Shown: positions 1 to 7,830, numbered from the stretch's first letter. The stretch is DNA of 64,000 bases from Pseudoalteromonas sp. XMcav2-N (GCF_024124545.1 NZ_JAMXSF010000001.1:124001-188000); one strand, 5' to 3'. Made by a program: numbers and translations. Notes: a model not told the origin generated them from the letters alone.

Positions 1-662
1 AGGCAGCTCAGCACTGGCAACCCTTCGGCCACCACGTCATCCATCAGCTGTTTGCATGCCTGAATAGCCGCGACATATTTGTCGGCATTGGTGGTTTGCG
101 AACCAACATGAAAGGACAGGCCCTTAACCCGAATACCCCATTGCTGCGCCTGACGGATCAGGTTCATTGCATCGGTCGGGCTGCAACCGAACTTTTTCGA
201 CAGATCAGCATAGGCCTCACTGTTACGAAAGCTCAGTCGGATCAGCACTTCGGCCTGCTCGGCAAACTCGCGAAACTTAGCCAATTCATTTTGGTTGTCG
301 ACCACAAACACCTGGCAGCCGTACTCCAGTGCATCAGCAATGTCACTGCGACGTTTAATTGGGTGCGTATGAATCGTGCACTCAGCCGGAACCCCTTGCT
401 CACGGACCAGACCGACTTCACCGCTGGTTGCCAGATCAAAACAAGCACCCAGTTGCAGCAAAGTGCGTACTACTGCCGGATGAGGCAGAGGTTTTAATGC
501 ATAATGTAAACGTACGCCTGGCAAGGCTTCGGCAAGTGCCAGGTATTGATCACGTACTTGCTCGCAGTCGAGCATCAACAGGGGTGATCCGTACTGCGCA
601 ACCAAATCGGTTACAAGGGTAGCGTCGATATCAAAATTTTGTACTTGAGGCTGAATAGGCAT
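1..662 (-). CDS. Fold-type III PLP-dependent decarboxylase, ornithine decarboxylase-like (partial, N-terminal 220 residues)
   Basis: The gene starts at 662 on the minus strand and runs off the left edge. The visible part is the alanine-racemase-like barrel of group IV decarboxylases (ornithine/lysine/diaminopimelate). The PLP lysine is expected at K57 in HYALKPL, and the stacking histidine at H185 in GLSFHVGSQ, a motif typical of ornithine decarboxylases. The expected reaction is L-ornithine to putrescine in polyamine synthesis, but lysine or a related substrate cannot be excluded because the C-terminal specificity region and the active-site Cys motif lie outside the window. The start is supported by GGAG eight bases upstream. 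About 125 bases of structured leader with a possible short peptide lie upstream. Confidence 0.85.
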   Translation of the reverse strand, partial: MPIQPQVQNFDIDATLVTDLVAQYGSPLLMLDCEQVRDQYLALAEALPGVRLHYALKPLPHPAVVRTLLQLGACFDLATSGEVGLVREQGVPAECTIHTHPIKRRSDIADALEYGCQVFVVDNQNELAKFREFAEQAEVLIRLSFRNSEAYADLSKKFGCSPTDAMNLIRQAQQWGIRVKGLSFHVGSQTTNADKYVAAIQACKQLMDDVVAEGLPVLSC

Positions 663-1240
663 AGCGACTCCAAATAGTATCAGCAAATAATGACCTGCAG
701 GCTCTATGTGTGAACCGTGCTTGTTTGTGGTGCACGGGGTCACCCCTTCAGATCTTGAGCAAAGCGACTCAGGTATTGACGACGCATCAGCGTATTACCT
801 TTACCCGAACCCGTTACAGATCCTGGATAGTTGCTCTATCGCCTTGCCACGGGGTGATCACATCATGACCGGCTCATTGACCGTCACGCTAAACACGCCA
901 CCGCGATGTACTCGGATTGGCTATCTTCAGAAAACACGCAAATAGTAGGGGGCATGTAGCGGTTGTGCAAGTCCCATTTCGACGAGAAATTTTGCTTCTG
1001 AGTGACAAATTTATTTGTTGTGGATCAGACTTTGTCCGCTTATGAAAGAGAGAAAAAACTTCCCCCGCTGAAGTTTCATTATTTTTTGAACAGAATAAAA
1101 CAGGGTCTCTTAGGGACGAGTTTTGAAACGCTAAGCAAAACTGTGCAATGCTTAGGATGTTTGTCGTAAGTCTTTTTATGATTATGAATTAATTGAATAT
1201 TTTCATGAGTTAAACAAGTAATCCTACTTGTTTTTGAAAT
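663..1240. other. Intergenic region between decarboxylase and secreted-protein genes
   Basis: No full-length gene is supported here. The left part (about 690-900) has balanced base composition and several short inverted repeats on the minus strand, including GATAG/CTATC and CCGTGC/GCACGG, and probably is the leader of the decarboxylase mRNA. The right part (about 960-1240) is AT-rich and looks like ordinary promoter-bearing spacer. Frames on both strands in this stretch have no recognisable protein features. Confidence 0.5.
740..787 (-). CDS. Possible 15-residue leader peptide upstream of the decarboxylase
   Basis: This short frame reads MRRQYLSRFAQDLKG and stops at 740-742, 77 bases before the decarboxylase start. 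It has a good Shine-Dalgarno-like AAAGG nine bases before its ATG. Just after its stop codon the transcript can form a hairpin CCGTGC/GCACGG with a 12-base loop, and the stop itself lies in GGGGTGACCCC. The arrangement resembles translational attenuation leaders such as SpeFL, which senses ornithine upstream of the unrelated fold-type I enzyme SpeF in enterobacteria. Similarity to SpeFL beyond an Arg-rich, Phe-containing short peptide was not established, so this is an inference. Confidence 0.3.
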   Translation of the reverse strand: MRRQYLSRFAQDLKG

Positions 1241-1270
1241 TTGTCGGACGCGAATTTCTCTTGCTATGGT
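1241..1270 (+). promoter_or_regulatory. Candidate sigma-70 promoter with extended -10
   Basis: TTGTCG at 1241-1246 could be the -35 box. After an 18-base spacer comes TATGGT at 1265-1270, preceded by TG to give the extended -10 form TGCTATGGT. It lies about 100 bases before the secreted-protein gene at 1374. Assigned by eye only. Confidence 0.35.
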
Positions 1271-1373
1271 GAACTCAGTCAGCAAGAGTTCGGCATTCAC
1301 ATGAATATCGGCTCTGCACAGCGAAGTTTAATCATCACTATTTTTACTCGTTACTTTCTAAAAGGACATAAAC

Positions 1374-2156
1374 ATGAAAACCTTATCTTTATCACTAGCA
1401 GCCGCTGCATTATTCAGTGCTTTTGGTAGCCAGGCTACCGCGTATCAGAATGTTTTTGATACTGATGGCTACGAGCGCCTGACTAACTATACATCTGGTC
1501 CGGTTAGCTCGGCTTTACTGACAGGTGAGTTTGCGCACAACTTTGAAGCGCAACTAGTGCTGCGTGGTGAAGGTGCTTACTGTGACTCTGCAAACTTGTA
1601 CTCAGCAAAAGACGGTAGCCATGTTGCCAATCTGGGTGTGAAGACGATTGCGGACCGTAACACGGTGGAAATGGGGGTTGCCATTCCAGAAGCGGCGCTG
1701 ACAGACAAAAAAGTATTGCACGTCAGCTGTTATAACGCAGCAGGTGACTGGTACAACGTATTGGTTAATGTACCTGGCGCACCAGTTGTCGACTGGCAGG
1801 TTGAACTGACACCAGCAGGTGATTTTGTTCATCAGCCTTATTCATATGGTTATCATACGGCGTATCACATCAGCAGCCGCCTGACTGTGGACAATCAGAA
1901 TAATGATGCACACTGCAGCATTCTGGCAGATCGTGGCGTGTCTCTGGGCTTGTTCCATGGTGAAGATCGTAAGGGTCCATTCCATTCAGACGTGTTTACT
2001 CTGGATACCGTCATTGATAACAAGGCGAAGCACCCTGTACTGTATCAAATTCTGGAATGTGAAAACGCAGTGGGTAAAACCATGGCGGTGAAGGTCTTTA
2101 ATCTGACGGATCCAAATAGCATCTATACCTATGAAGATCAGCTGATCGTCAAGTAA
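1374..2156 (+). CDS. Secreted protein of unknown function with two Cys-pair repeats
   Basis: 260 residues. Residues 1-23 form a clear Sec signal peptide ending ATA. The mature protein appears to be two related halves. In each, an early Cys (in GAYCDSANL and in DAHCSIL) is followed 45-50 residues later by a second Cys (in VLHVSCYNAAG and in ILECENAVG), and then by a similar hydrophobic strand (NVLVNV, AVKVFNL). The expected picture is two small beta-rich domains, each closed by one disulphide, acting in the periplasm or outside the cell. The start is supported by AAAGGA nine bases upstream. It is a single gene with its own terminator. I do not recognise the family. Confidence 0.8.
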   Translation: MKTLSLSLAAAALFSAFGSQATAYQNVFDTDGYERLTNYTSGPVSSALLTGEFAHNFEAQLVLRGEGAYCDSANLYSAKDGSHVANLGVKTIADRNTVEMGVAIPEAALTDKKVLHVSCYNAAGDWYNVLVNVPGAPVVDWQVELTPAGDFVHQPYSYGYHTAYHISSRLTVDNQNNDAHCSILADRGVSLGLFHGEDRKGPFHSDVFTLDTVIDNKAKHPVLYQILECENAVGKTMAVKVFNLTDPNSIYTYEDQLIVK

Positions 2157-2214
2157 GGCCAGATTGTTCACCGCAGGTGAGCACCTATAAAACGAACTTG
2201 AATTGCAAACCTCG

Positions 2215-2243
2215 CGCCGGGCTCAGCTGAGCTCGGCGTTTTT
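2215..2243 (+). terminator. Rho-independent terminator of the secreted-protein gene
   Basis: CGCCGGGCTCA and TGAGCTCGGCG pair over 10 of 11 positions around a two-base loop and are followed by TTTTT at 2239-2243. The 3' arm and T-run lie inside the last codons of the convergent LodB-like gene, so that coding end is constrained twice. Confidence 0.8.
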
Positions 2244-3368
2244 GTGTGTCTGGCGCCGTTGCCAATAGGGTGAGTCGGGCCAGCGTTGTTCTTGTGCGTA
2301 GTAGTGGGTGCGATGAGTCAGATAGTGTTGCCAGATTGATTTAATCTGTGTCTGATGAAGGCGTGCAACCTCTATTGCAGCGCTGGCGTCGGTCAGACCG
2401 TACTCGGTGAGACTGTTGGCCAGTTGCATCGCGGTTGCCATGGCATTGAACATACCTTGAGACGATAAAGGGTCAAAGCTGCAGGCTGCATCACCCAGCG
2501 CAGCCCAGCGGTGTCCGGCAACCTGAGTCAGGCAAGTACTGTTGGCGGACACCACCCCATGAAACTGCATGGTGCCCGATTGCTCAAGACCTTGTGGGAG
2601 TAGCGTTCGCAGTCCCGGCTGTACGCGGGCCTGACGGCAAAACTGAGCCAGGTCATGTTGCAGGCCTTTTTCGAGCAGATCGCTGTCGGTTTGTAGCGCC
2701 AATACGCGGCGCTGTGCAGGCAACTTAGCGCTATACCACCAACCGTTTGGACAGGTTTCTATGCGCGCGAGTTGATTTGCATCATGACTCGCCATACTTG
2801 CCCAGAGCGCTATTTGTTTATCTAACACTTTGCGTTTAAGTCCAAGCTTAGTGGCAAACGCGCTGTGGCGTCCGGTTGCGTCAACGACGAAGTGACAGGG
2901 GACTGCGATGCTTTGCTGGTTGTCCTGTGTATGTGTTGTCAGATACAGCAGCCAGCCGTCGCTGCCTGGCTGCGCATCCAGTAATTTGGCTGGCCAGAGT
3001 GTCTCAATGCCTTGCGCGGAGACCTGCTCGCGCAACCAGTTTTCAAATCCGGCCCGGTTCAGTTGCCAGCCCAGGCCATCGGGATTACTGAGGTTGTCGT
3101 TGATCAGGCTCTGCTCAGCCCCCCAGCGACTTTGAATACCATAGTTTGGAATATGCAAATCCTGGCGCTGCTCAAATTCCTTGAGTAGGTTTAAATTTCG
3201 CAAGATCCGCGCCGCAGCTGGCGGCAGGCATTCACCTACTTTGTCGGGGCAGGCCGATTGCTTGTCAATCAACAATACCTGAAAGTGGCGACTCAGCGCC
3301 AGGGCGGCAATACAGCCTGCCACCCCGGCGCCAATAATCGCAATCTGACAGTGTTTTACCTGTGTCAT
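2223..3368 (-). CDS. LodB-like FAD-dependent oxidoreductase (maturation partner of LodA-like quinoprotein)
   Basis: 381 residues. The N-terminus has the FAD dinucleotide motif IIGAGVAG (about residues 10-17); further on are DATGRHSAFA and the second flavin motif GDAACSFDPLSSQG. This is the halogenase/monooxygenase-like flavoprotein fold. Its position 11 bases after the LodA-like gene makes it a LodB counterpart. In Marinomonas mediterranea, LodB is needed to form the cysteine tryptophylquinone (CTQ) cofactor of the lysine oxidase LodA. By analogy this protein probably acts in the cytoplasm on the product of the gene at 3380-6499. A stand-alone tryptophan-type halogenase is less likely given this context. 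Confidence 0.85.
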   Translation of the reverse strand: MTQVKHCQIAIIGAGVAGCIAALALSRHFQVLLIDKQSACPDKVGECLPPAAARILRNLNLLKEFEQRQDLHIPNYGIQSRWGAEQSLINDNLSNPDGLGWQLNRAGFENWLREQVSAQGIETLWPAKLLDAQPGSDGWLLYLTTHTQDNQQSIAVPCHFVVDATGRHSAFATKLGLKRKVLDKQIALWASMASHDANQLARIETCPNGWWYSAKLPAQRRVLALQTDSDLLEKGLQHDLAQFCRQARVQPGLRTLLPQGLEQSGTMQFHGVVSANSTCLTQVAGHRWAALGDAACSFDPLSSQGMFNAMATAMQLANSLTEYGLTDASAAIEVARLHQTQIKSIWQHYLTHRTHYYAQEQRWPDSPYWQRRQTHKNAELS

Positions 3369-3379
3369 TGCGTATGACC

Positions 3380-6300
3380 TTATTTAAAGTCCTTGGGGAA
3401 ATTTACTGCAAAGCGGCTGACCTTTTCAATGACCCCGAGGTCGACTCGAGAACGCGAAGTTGCCATCACTGGTCGTGCCGCATCTCGGCCATCCGGGCTG
3501 GGTACCAGATTGGCAGCTAACTCAGCAATGGTTTGCAGCTTGCCCTGCGCTGTGGTTTCGGTCTCACTGGCCAGGCCTTTACGGTGGTCTTCAGCTGTGA
3601 TCCCAACTTGCATGGTATCCGGCAGATCAGCATCGCCGCTTGCACCTGGCCTGCCCTGTACCACAGCCAGCTTATCGAAGTTAGTGATCATGCTGTTGAT
3701 CTGCGCGGTATAGGTGGCGGGTTGGCCATACAAGGGCAGGGCATCAAGCCAATCGGTGCGGTAATTGAATGCCTCAACGCGGGTTTGCGGGTCCAGTGCC
3801 GGGTTGATGGCTTCTTCATACCGTGCCACATTCAGGATGTTGTTCGGTACTCGTGCCGGCCAGAAGGTAGGCAGATACGGGTCGTAATCAGGCGTGTAGC
3901 CATCGCGACAGCTGGCTGTGTCGGTTTGCCAGGGGATTGCCATCCAGCGTGTAATACCACCGGCTACCTGACCTCCGAGGATCGGACCCTGAGCCAGCGT
4001 AATGGTATCGCCGTTGATCTGGGCGCCATAGTAGGTAGTGTCTTTACAGATCCCTTTATCGGCATGCTTGATCCTAAACGGAGCCATATACATGCCGGCA
4101 GTACGCATTGGCCAGGTCATTTCACAGCCAGGGTGGAAAGCGTCGGCCAGACAGAAATCTAATGCACCCCTGGTCAGCATATCCGGTTGCTCCGCCACTG
4201 GCACTTTATCTATGTCGTCTGGCTCAGCTGCATGTGGGCAAATTGCAGGGTCTATATAATCGGCGGTAAAGTCGCCCTCAACCCACTGGTCCAGGAAGGA
4301 TAACTGCAGTGCTGACAGCGTCGAGTGCTGACGCTCCGAACCCGTTGGTGGAATAGACAGCGCGTCGCCATACAACCAGGGCCAAAGCTGTGCGGCCTGT
4401 GCACCTGGCTGACCATAACGGCGAAAATTGTTCGACAGGGTACGACGCAGCTCTTTATAAGCGGGAGACGGATTACCCAGTTTTGCTTTCCACTCTTCGC
4501 TGGTGTAGTTAAAAGGCGCTTTGAATCCAAATCCGGCGGCAAAACCAGCGTTGACCCATTGCAAGTCGGTCATTCGCTCGAAAATGGGTAAAATGTCGTG
4601 CTTAAAAGACGGACGTGCCGGGCGAGTCAGCATACCAGCGTTAACGGCAACAGAGCGCATAAGGTCCCACATGGTGCGAACGGATTTTTGCATTGGTGCA
4701 TAATCAGGTGGTGCACAAACTACCCAGGCCGGGTCAACCTGCAATTTAACGCCTTCATACTCAACCTCGGCGGTAACAGGGCCATCAGAAATGTCGTCGT
4801 GCCAGCCTTGGTTATTAGCAAAGGTAATGGCAATGTCACCATTAATATTACGCGATACGCCATTGCCGCCAAGTACAATCAGGCGGCCCTGTTTATCTGA
4901 CTTAAGCTCACCCAGATAGACTTCCTCGCCCATAAACTCGCCCTGGAATTGCGGGCCATCTTCCACTTTGGCTTTATTCAGCTTGTGCGTACCACCATCA
5001 ATTAGCAAACGGTTGCGATCAGCAACATTATTGTTGCGCAGCAGACTGGGCGGTGCGTCGGCGGCTTCCGGCACATCCAGCGCTAACTGAAATTCATACC
5101 AGGACGACTTCTGATTGGCCAGGTGCACTTGCCAGTGAATCTTGGCGTTATCCATAGTCAGCTCTTTAACGGGCTTGCCGGCTGCGTTAAAGCCGTATAT
5201 ACGAAACTCAGCTGCCTGACGCTTTAGCAGGCCCTGGTCATCGCGATAGGCATCTTCTTCAAGTCGCGGCTTGGGGTTAGGTACTTGTGGGCCAATAAAG
5301 TACTCTTTACTACTGCCTACTCGCATTACGCCAATGGGCGGGTAAATACCGGCACGGACAATACAATTGCTGTCTTCATCGCTGTTAGGGGTAAACTTTG
5401 GGTCGATAGCATTGGGCTCGTTCATCTGCTGGCCGTTGGCCTGGTGGCGGGTATTGGCGCTGGCCTGATAAACGACTTTTCGGGCCTGAGCAATAGATCC
5501 CAGTGGCTCGTTTTCGGCCAGGGTTCGCCAGATATTGAAAGCCAGGTTGCGACCAAACTCGGCCTGGCCGATGGCACAGATATCTTGCTGCGGCAGTGTC
5601 AGGGTTGCAACTGGTTCGAACGGTGCATCCTGTTCTGGCCACACGACCATGGCGTTGTCGATTGGGAAGTCTTCCTCGGAAGCATTGGGTGGGCGACGTT
5701 GGATTTCAAACACAAACTTGGCTTCTCCCTGACGCAAGCGAATTTGCAAGTCCTCCGCCAGATAGTCATTCCCTTGTGCAGGAGAGCCCCGATAGGTATC
5801 AACCGGACGAATACGGTATTTAACGACATTCTGCTCGCCAAGCTTAAACGGTAATATTGCCCAGTAGTGAGTACTCAGGCAGCTGGCTTCGGGTTTGGTC
5901 ATCTCGTCCAGTATGTCGGCTGTTTCTTTATTTTCGCTAAGGTAAGCCGGGTAGTCGCGGTCGATGACGCCGGCGGTGGTAAAGGCACACATTTGTGAGG
6001 CGTCGCGAACAAAAAAGCGGTCGATGTTCTGCATAATAAAGTCGACGTTGTCGCTGTCACCCAGCAGCTTCTTGCCTTTTACACCGAATAATTTAAGCCC
6101 GAGCCCTAAAGTGGTGTGTAGATCTGGACTATTCGGCGTGGTATCGCTTGAAAAGCGCACCACACAGTCGTAGCTGGCGGGGTTGGCAAATACGCCAGCC
6201 TGAAGCGTTTTGTCGAGTTTGCTGTGGATCTCGAATTTACCATAGGCTATGCCGTGCTGCTTACGAAATACAGCACGCTCTGCGGGCTGCTGACCGCGTT

Positions 6301-6499
6301 CAATACGGGTTTTCTGGCCCATTTCCACGAACATTTCTTTCAGGCGTTGGGTTGCCAGCTCAATGGGTTGGAAGTCATCACCACCTGTCCAACATTTTAC
6401 ATTATTGGCTGTCGGTGCATTCTTCATATTCTTTTTCAGATATTTAGGGTTTACCAGTTCACCTTGTTGTTGCTTATTACGTTTTTTCTTATCGCTCAT
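3380..6499 (-). CDS. Fusion of catalase-like domain and LodA-like CTQ amino acid oxidase
   Basis: 1039 residues. Residues about 60-345 match the short catalase-family type: RFFVRD after N148, PLGSIAQAR, and R330-x3-Y334, which fits the proximal heme-tyrosine pattern. In my hand alignment the distal catalytic histidine is replaced by F78. Residues about 370-1035 match LodA/GoxA quinoproteins: IYPPIGVMRVG at the start, DAFHPGCEMTW, and TRWMAIPWQTD. C773 and W842, 69 residues apart, are the predicted CTQ pair (C516 and W581 in LodA). LodA-type enzymes oxidise an amino acid to an aldehyde, ammonia and H2O2, so a joined heme domain could use or remove the peroxide. No signal peptide is seen. It is the first gene of an operon with the LodB-like gene. 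The substrate cannot be read from sequence. Confidence 0.85.
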   Translation of the reverse strand: MSDKKKRNKQQQGELVNPKYLKKNMKNAPTANNVKCWTGGDDFQPIELATQRLKEMFVEMGQKTRIERGQQPAERAVFRKQHGIAYGKFEIHSKLDKTLQAGVFANPASYDCVVRFSSDTTPNSPDLHTTLGLGLKLFGVKGKKLLGDSDNVDFIMQNIDRFFVRDASQMCAFTTAGVIDRDYPAYLSENKETADILDEMTKPEASCLSTHYWAILPFKLGEQNVVKYRIRPVDTYRGSPAQGNDYLAEDLQIRLRQGEAKFVFEIQRRPPNASEEDFPIDNAMVVWPEQDAPFEPVATLTLPQQDICAIGQAEFGRNLAFNIWRTLAENEPLGSIAQARKVVYQASANTRHQANGQQMNEPNAIDPKFTPNSDEDSNCIVRAGIYPPIGVMRVGSSKEYFIGPQVPNPKPRLEEDAYRDDQGLLKRQAAEFRIYGFNAAGKPVKELTMDNAKIHWQVHLANQKSSWYEFQLALDVPEAADAPPSLLRNNNVADRNRLLIDGGTHKLNKAKVEDGPQFQGEFMGEEVYLGELKSDKQGRLIVLGGNGVSRNINGDIAITFANNQGWHDDISDGPVTAEVEYEGVKLQVDPAWVVCAPPDYAPMQKSVRTMWDLMRSVAVNAGMLTRPARPSFKHDILPIFERMTDLQWVNAGFAAGFGFKAPFNYTSEEWKAKLGNPSPAYKELRRTLSNNFRRYGQPGAQAAQLWPWLYGDALSIPPTGSERQHSTLSALQLSFLDQWVEGDFTADYIDPAICPHAAEPDDIDKVPVAEQPDMLTRGALDFCLADAFHPGCEMTWPMRTAGMYMAPFRIKHADKGICKDTTYYGAQINGDTITLAQGPILGGQVAGGITRWMAIPWQTDTASCRDGYTPDYDPYLPTFWPARVPNNILNVARYEEAINPALDPQTRVEAFNYRTDWLDALPLYGQPATYTAQINSMITNFDKLAVVQGRPGASGDADLPDTMQVGITAEDHRKGLASETETTAQGKLQTIAELAANLVPSPDGRDAARPVMATSRSRVDLGVIEKVSRFAVNFPKDFK

Positions 6500-6814
6500 A
6501 ACGGTTTCCGCTTAAAATGTTTCCTTGTCAGGTAACTGCAATGACGTATGCGTTGATCATCCGTCGTTTACCTGTCCCGACCGGGCGGGGGATTTCGTGC
6601 CTGCCCTGTCTGAGTATAGCTGCGCCGATCAAGGCCCGTATAAACTCTAGATGCAAAGGTGCACGGTGACCATTACAGGATGTTACGCGCAGAGAAATGA
6701 GCTGCAGAGTGCTAAATAGAGGAAGAGCAGGTATCGTAGGACAGTGATGGTAAGAGGGAAGTGTCATTACCTGGCTCTTTGGCTGGCAATGACACGAGAT
6801 GTAAGGGTGTCGAA
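6500..6814. other. Intergenic region upstream of the catalase/LodA-like operon
   Basis: About 315 bases without a supported gene. It should carry the promoter of the operon at 2223-6499 and the end of the transcript from 6815-7830. Apart from the hairpin at 6761-6795, no clear operator was seen. Confidence 0.5.
6761..6795 (-). terminator. Stem-loop after the 6815-7327 gene, possible terminator
   Basis: On the minus strand GTGTCATTGCC pairs with GGTAATGACAC over 11 bases with one G-U pair, 20 bases after the stop codon of the upstream gene. It is followed by CTTCCCTCTT, not a real T-run, so it may be a weak terminator or an mRNA end-stabilising hairpin. Confidence 0.45.
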
Positions 6815-7327
6815 TTACCCTAGAATTGCACCTGTTTTGGCGTTGATGGTTAAAATGGCTTCTGTTTTTGGATCTTTGATTTTGGCAATGTCTTTGTTCA
6901 CCAGTGCACTTCTGGGTACCTGAATTTTGCTGCCTGTATCCGGGTTATGCACAATCAGGAATCGAGAGGCCTGCTGGGCGATTTCCTTAGCACCCTGATT
7001 CTTCACAAAGTGAATATCCAGTGTCATACCTGCGGTGACCCCTGCGGTGGCCGATACGCGGAAGTTATTGATTTCGTACTGTGAGTTACTTACCAATAAC
7101 TCTGCGTCAATGTCTTCAACGGTTTTAACCGAAGCTTTTGTGAATTCCTTCACTTTGGCCATCACAGAGATTTCTTTCAGGCTGCCTCTGGCATCGTTGG
7201 CTTTTTGTTTTATGGTCGCACTGAGCACATCGCCTTTTTCTTTTAAACTCACTTTTGGCGCTTCGCTGTTTTCTTCGCCTGTATTGGCAAAGTTTTTGGT
7301 TGCTGTGTCTTTTATTTTATTAAACAT
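6815..7327 (-). CDS. Hypothetical cytoplasmic protein, operon partner of the Asp/Gly repeat protein
   Basis: 170 residues with no signal peptide or membrane segment. The first 60 residues are Lys/Glu/Ala-rich and probably helical (SLKEKGDVLSATIKQKANDA). The rest looks beta-rich, with alternating hydrophobic residues such as YEINNFRVSATAGVTAG and FLIVHNPDTGSKIQVP. The start has AGGAG eight bases upstream. It begins 26 bases after the repeat-protein gene at 7354-7830 and is probably cotranscribed. I do not recognise the family; a structural or stress-related role with the neighbouring protein is only a guess. Confidence 0.7.
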   Translation of the reverse strand: MFNKIKDTATKNFANTGEENSEAPKVSLKEKGDVLSATIKQKANDARGSLKEISVMAKVKEFTKASVKTVEDIDAELLVSNSQYEINNFRVSATAGVTAGMTLDIHFVKNQGAKEIAQQASRFLIVHNPDTGSKIQVPRSALVNKDIAKIKDPKTEAILTINAKTGAILG

Positions 7328-7353
7328 ATTTTAATTCTCCTGTCCTTGTCTCT

Positions 7354-7830
7354 TTAAAAATCATCAACTTCCGTGACCATTACATCGGCTACACCGTCAA
7401 AATCGGTATCTGCTATCACTGTATCAGCTTCGCCATCGCCGTCGGTGTCCATTACCATCGTATCGATCACACCATCGCCATCAGTGTCCATGGCCACAGT
7501 ATCAATCACACCGTCGCCATCAGCATCCACCGCAACTGCATCAACGAGGCCATCACCATCAGCATCAATCGCAACGGTATCAACTAACCCATCTCCATCG
7601 GTATCGACGGCTACAGCATCAATATAGCCATCGCCGTCGGTGTCCGCTGCAACCGTGTCTATGTATCCATCCCCATCTGTATCGATAGCAACGGCGTCAA
7701 TATATCCATCGTTATCACTGTCAATGACGACGCTGTCGACAATGCCATCGCCATCTATATCAGCGGCCACACCATCACTGTAACCATCGCCATCTAAATC
7801 GACCTGATCGCCCTCGAAAATTTCGTCCAT
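7354..7830 (-). CDS. Acidic protein of tandem 13-residue Asp/Gly calcium-binding-type repeats
   Basis: 158 residues consisting almost entirely of about eleven tandem copies of a 13-residue unit like TDGDGYIDAVAVD. Each unit carries the D-x-D-G-D-G-x-x-D pattern of calcium-binding loops, as in thrombospondin type 3, dockerin and EF-hand-like repeats. Only the first and last 10 or so residues fall outside the array. There is no signal peptide, which is unusual because such repeats normally occur in secreted proteins. The protein is extremely acidic. The start is supported by AAGGAA seven bases upstream. It is the first gene of a likely operon with the gene at 6815. A calcium-binding or buffering role is inferred from the repeats only. 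Confidence 0.8.
   Translation of the reverse strand: MDEIFEGDQVDLDGDGYSDGVAADIDGDGIVDSVVIDSDNDGYIDAVAIDTDGDGYIDTVAADTDGDGYIDAVAVDTDGDGLVDTVAIDADGDGLVDAVAVDADGDGVIDTVAMDTDGDGVIDTMVMDTDGDGEADTVIADTDFDGVADVMVTEVDDF
7380..7810 (-). repeat. 39-bp coding tandem repeats
   Basis: About eleven copies of a 39-bp unit encode the 13-residue Asp/Gly repeats of the gene at 7354-7830. The codons for the DGDG core (GATGGCGATGG or synonyms) are the most conserved part, while the linker codons vary. Copy number could change by recombination. Confidence 0.85.

Noticed and set aside
706..945. 79-residue plus-strand frame between the decarboxylase and the secreted-protein gene
   Set aside because: No ribosome-binding site and no protein-like hydrophobic pattern; the minus strand of the same stretch has a better explanation as a structured leader.
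2223..3368. Stand-alone tryptophan halogenase
   Set aside because: The flavin fold is shared, but the immediate LodA-like neighbour and the GDAACSFDPLSSQG form fit LodB better.
6528..6767. 79-residue minus-strand frame before the catalase/LodA-like gene
   Set aside because: Overlaps the hairpin at 6761-6795 and has no recognisable features or ribosome-binding site.
7373..7627. Plus-strand Ser/Pro/Thr repeat frame opposite the Asp/Gly repeat gene
   Set aside because: A mirror of the 39-bp coding repeats; a low-complexity frame always appears opposite such an array, and it has no ribosome-binding site.
7380..7810. CRISPR array
   Set aside because: The repeats are contiguous 39-bp coding units without unique spacers.
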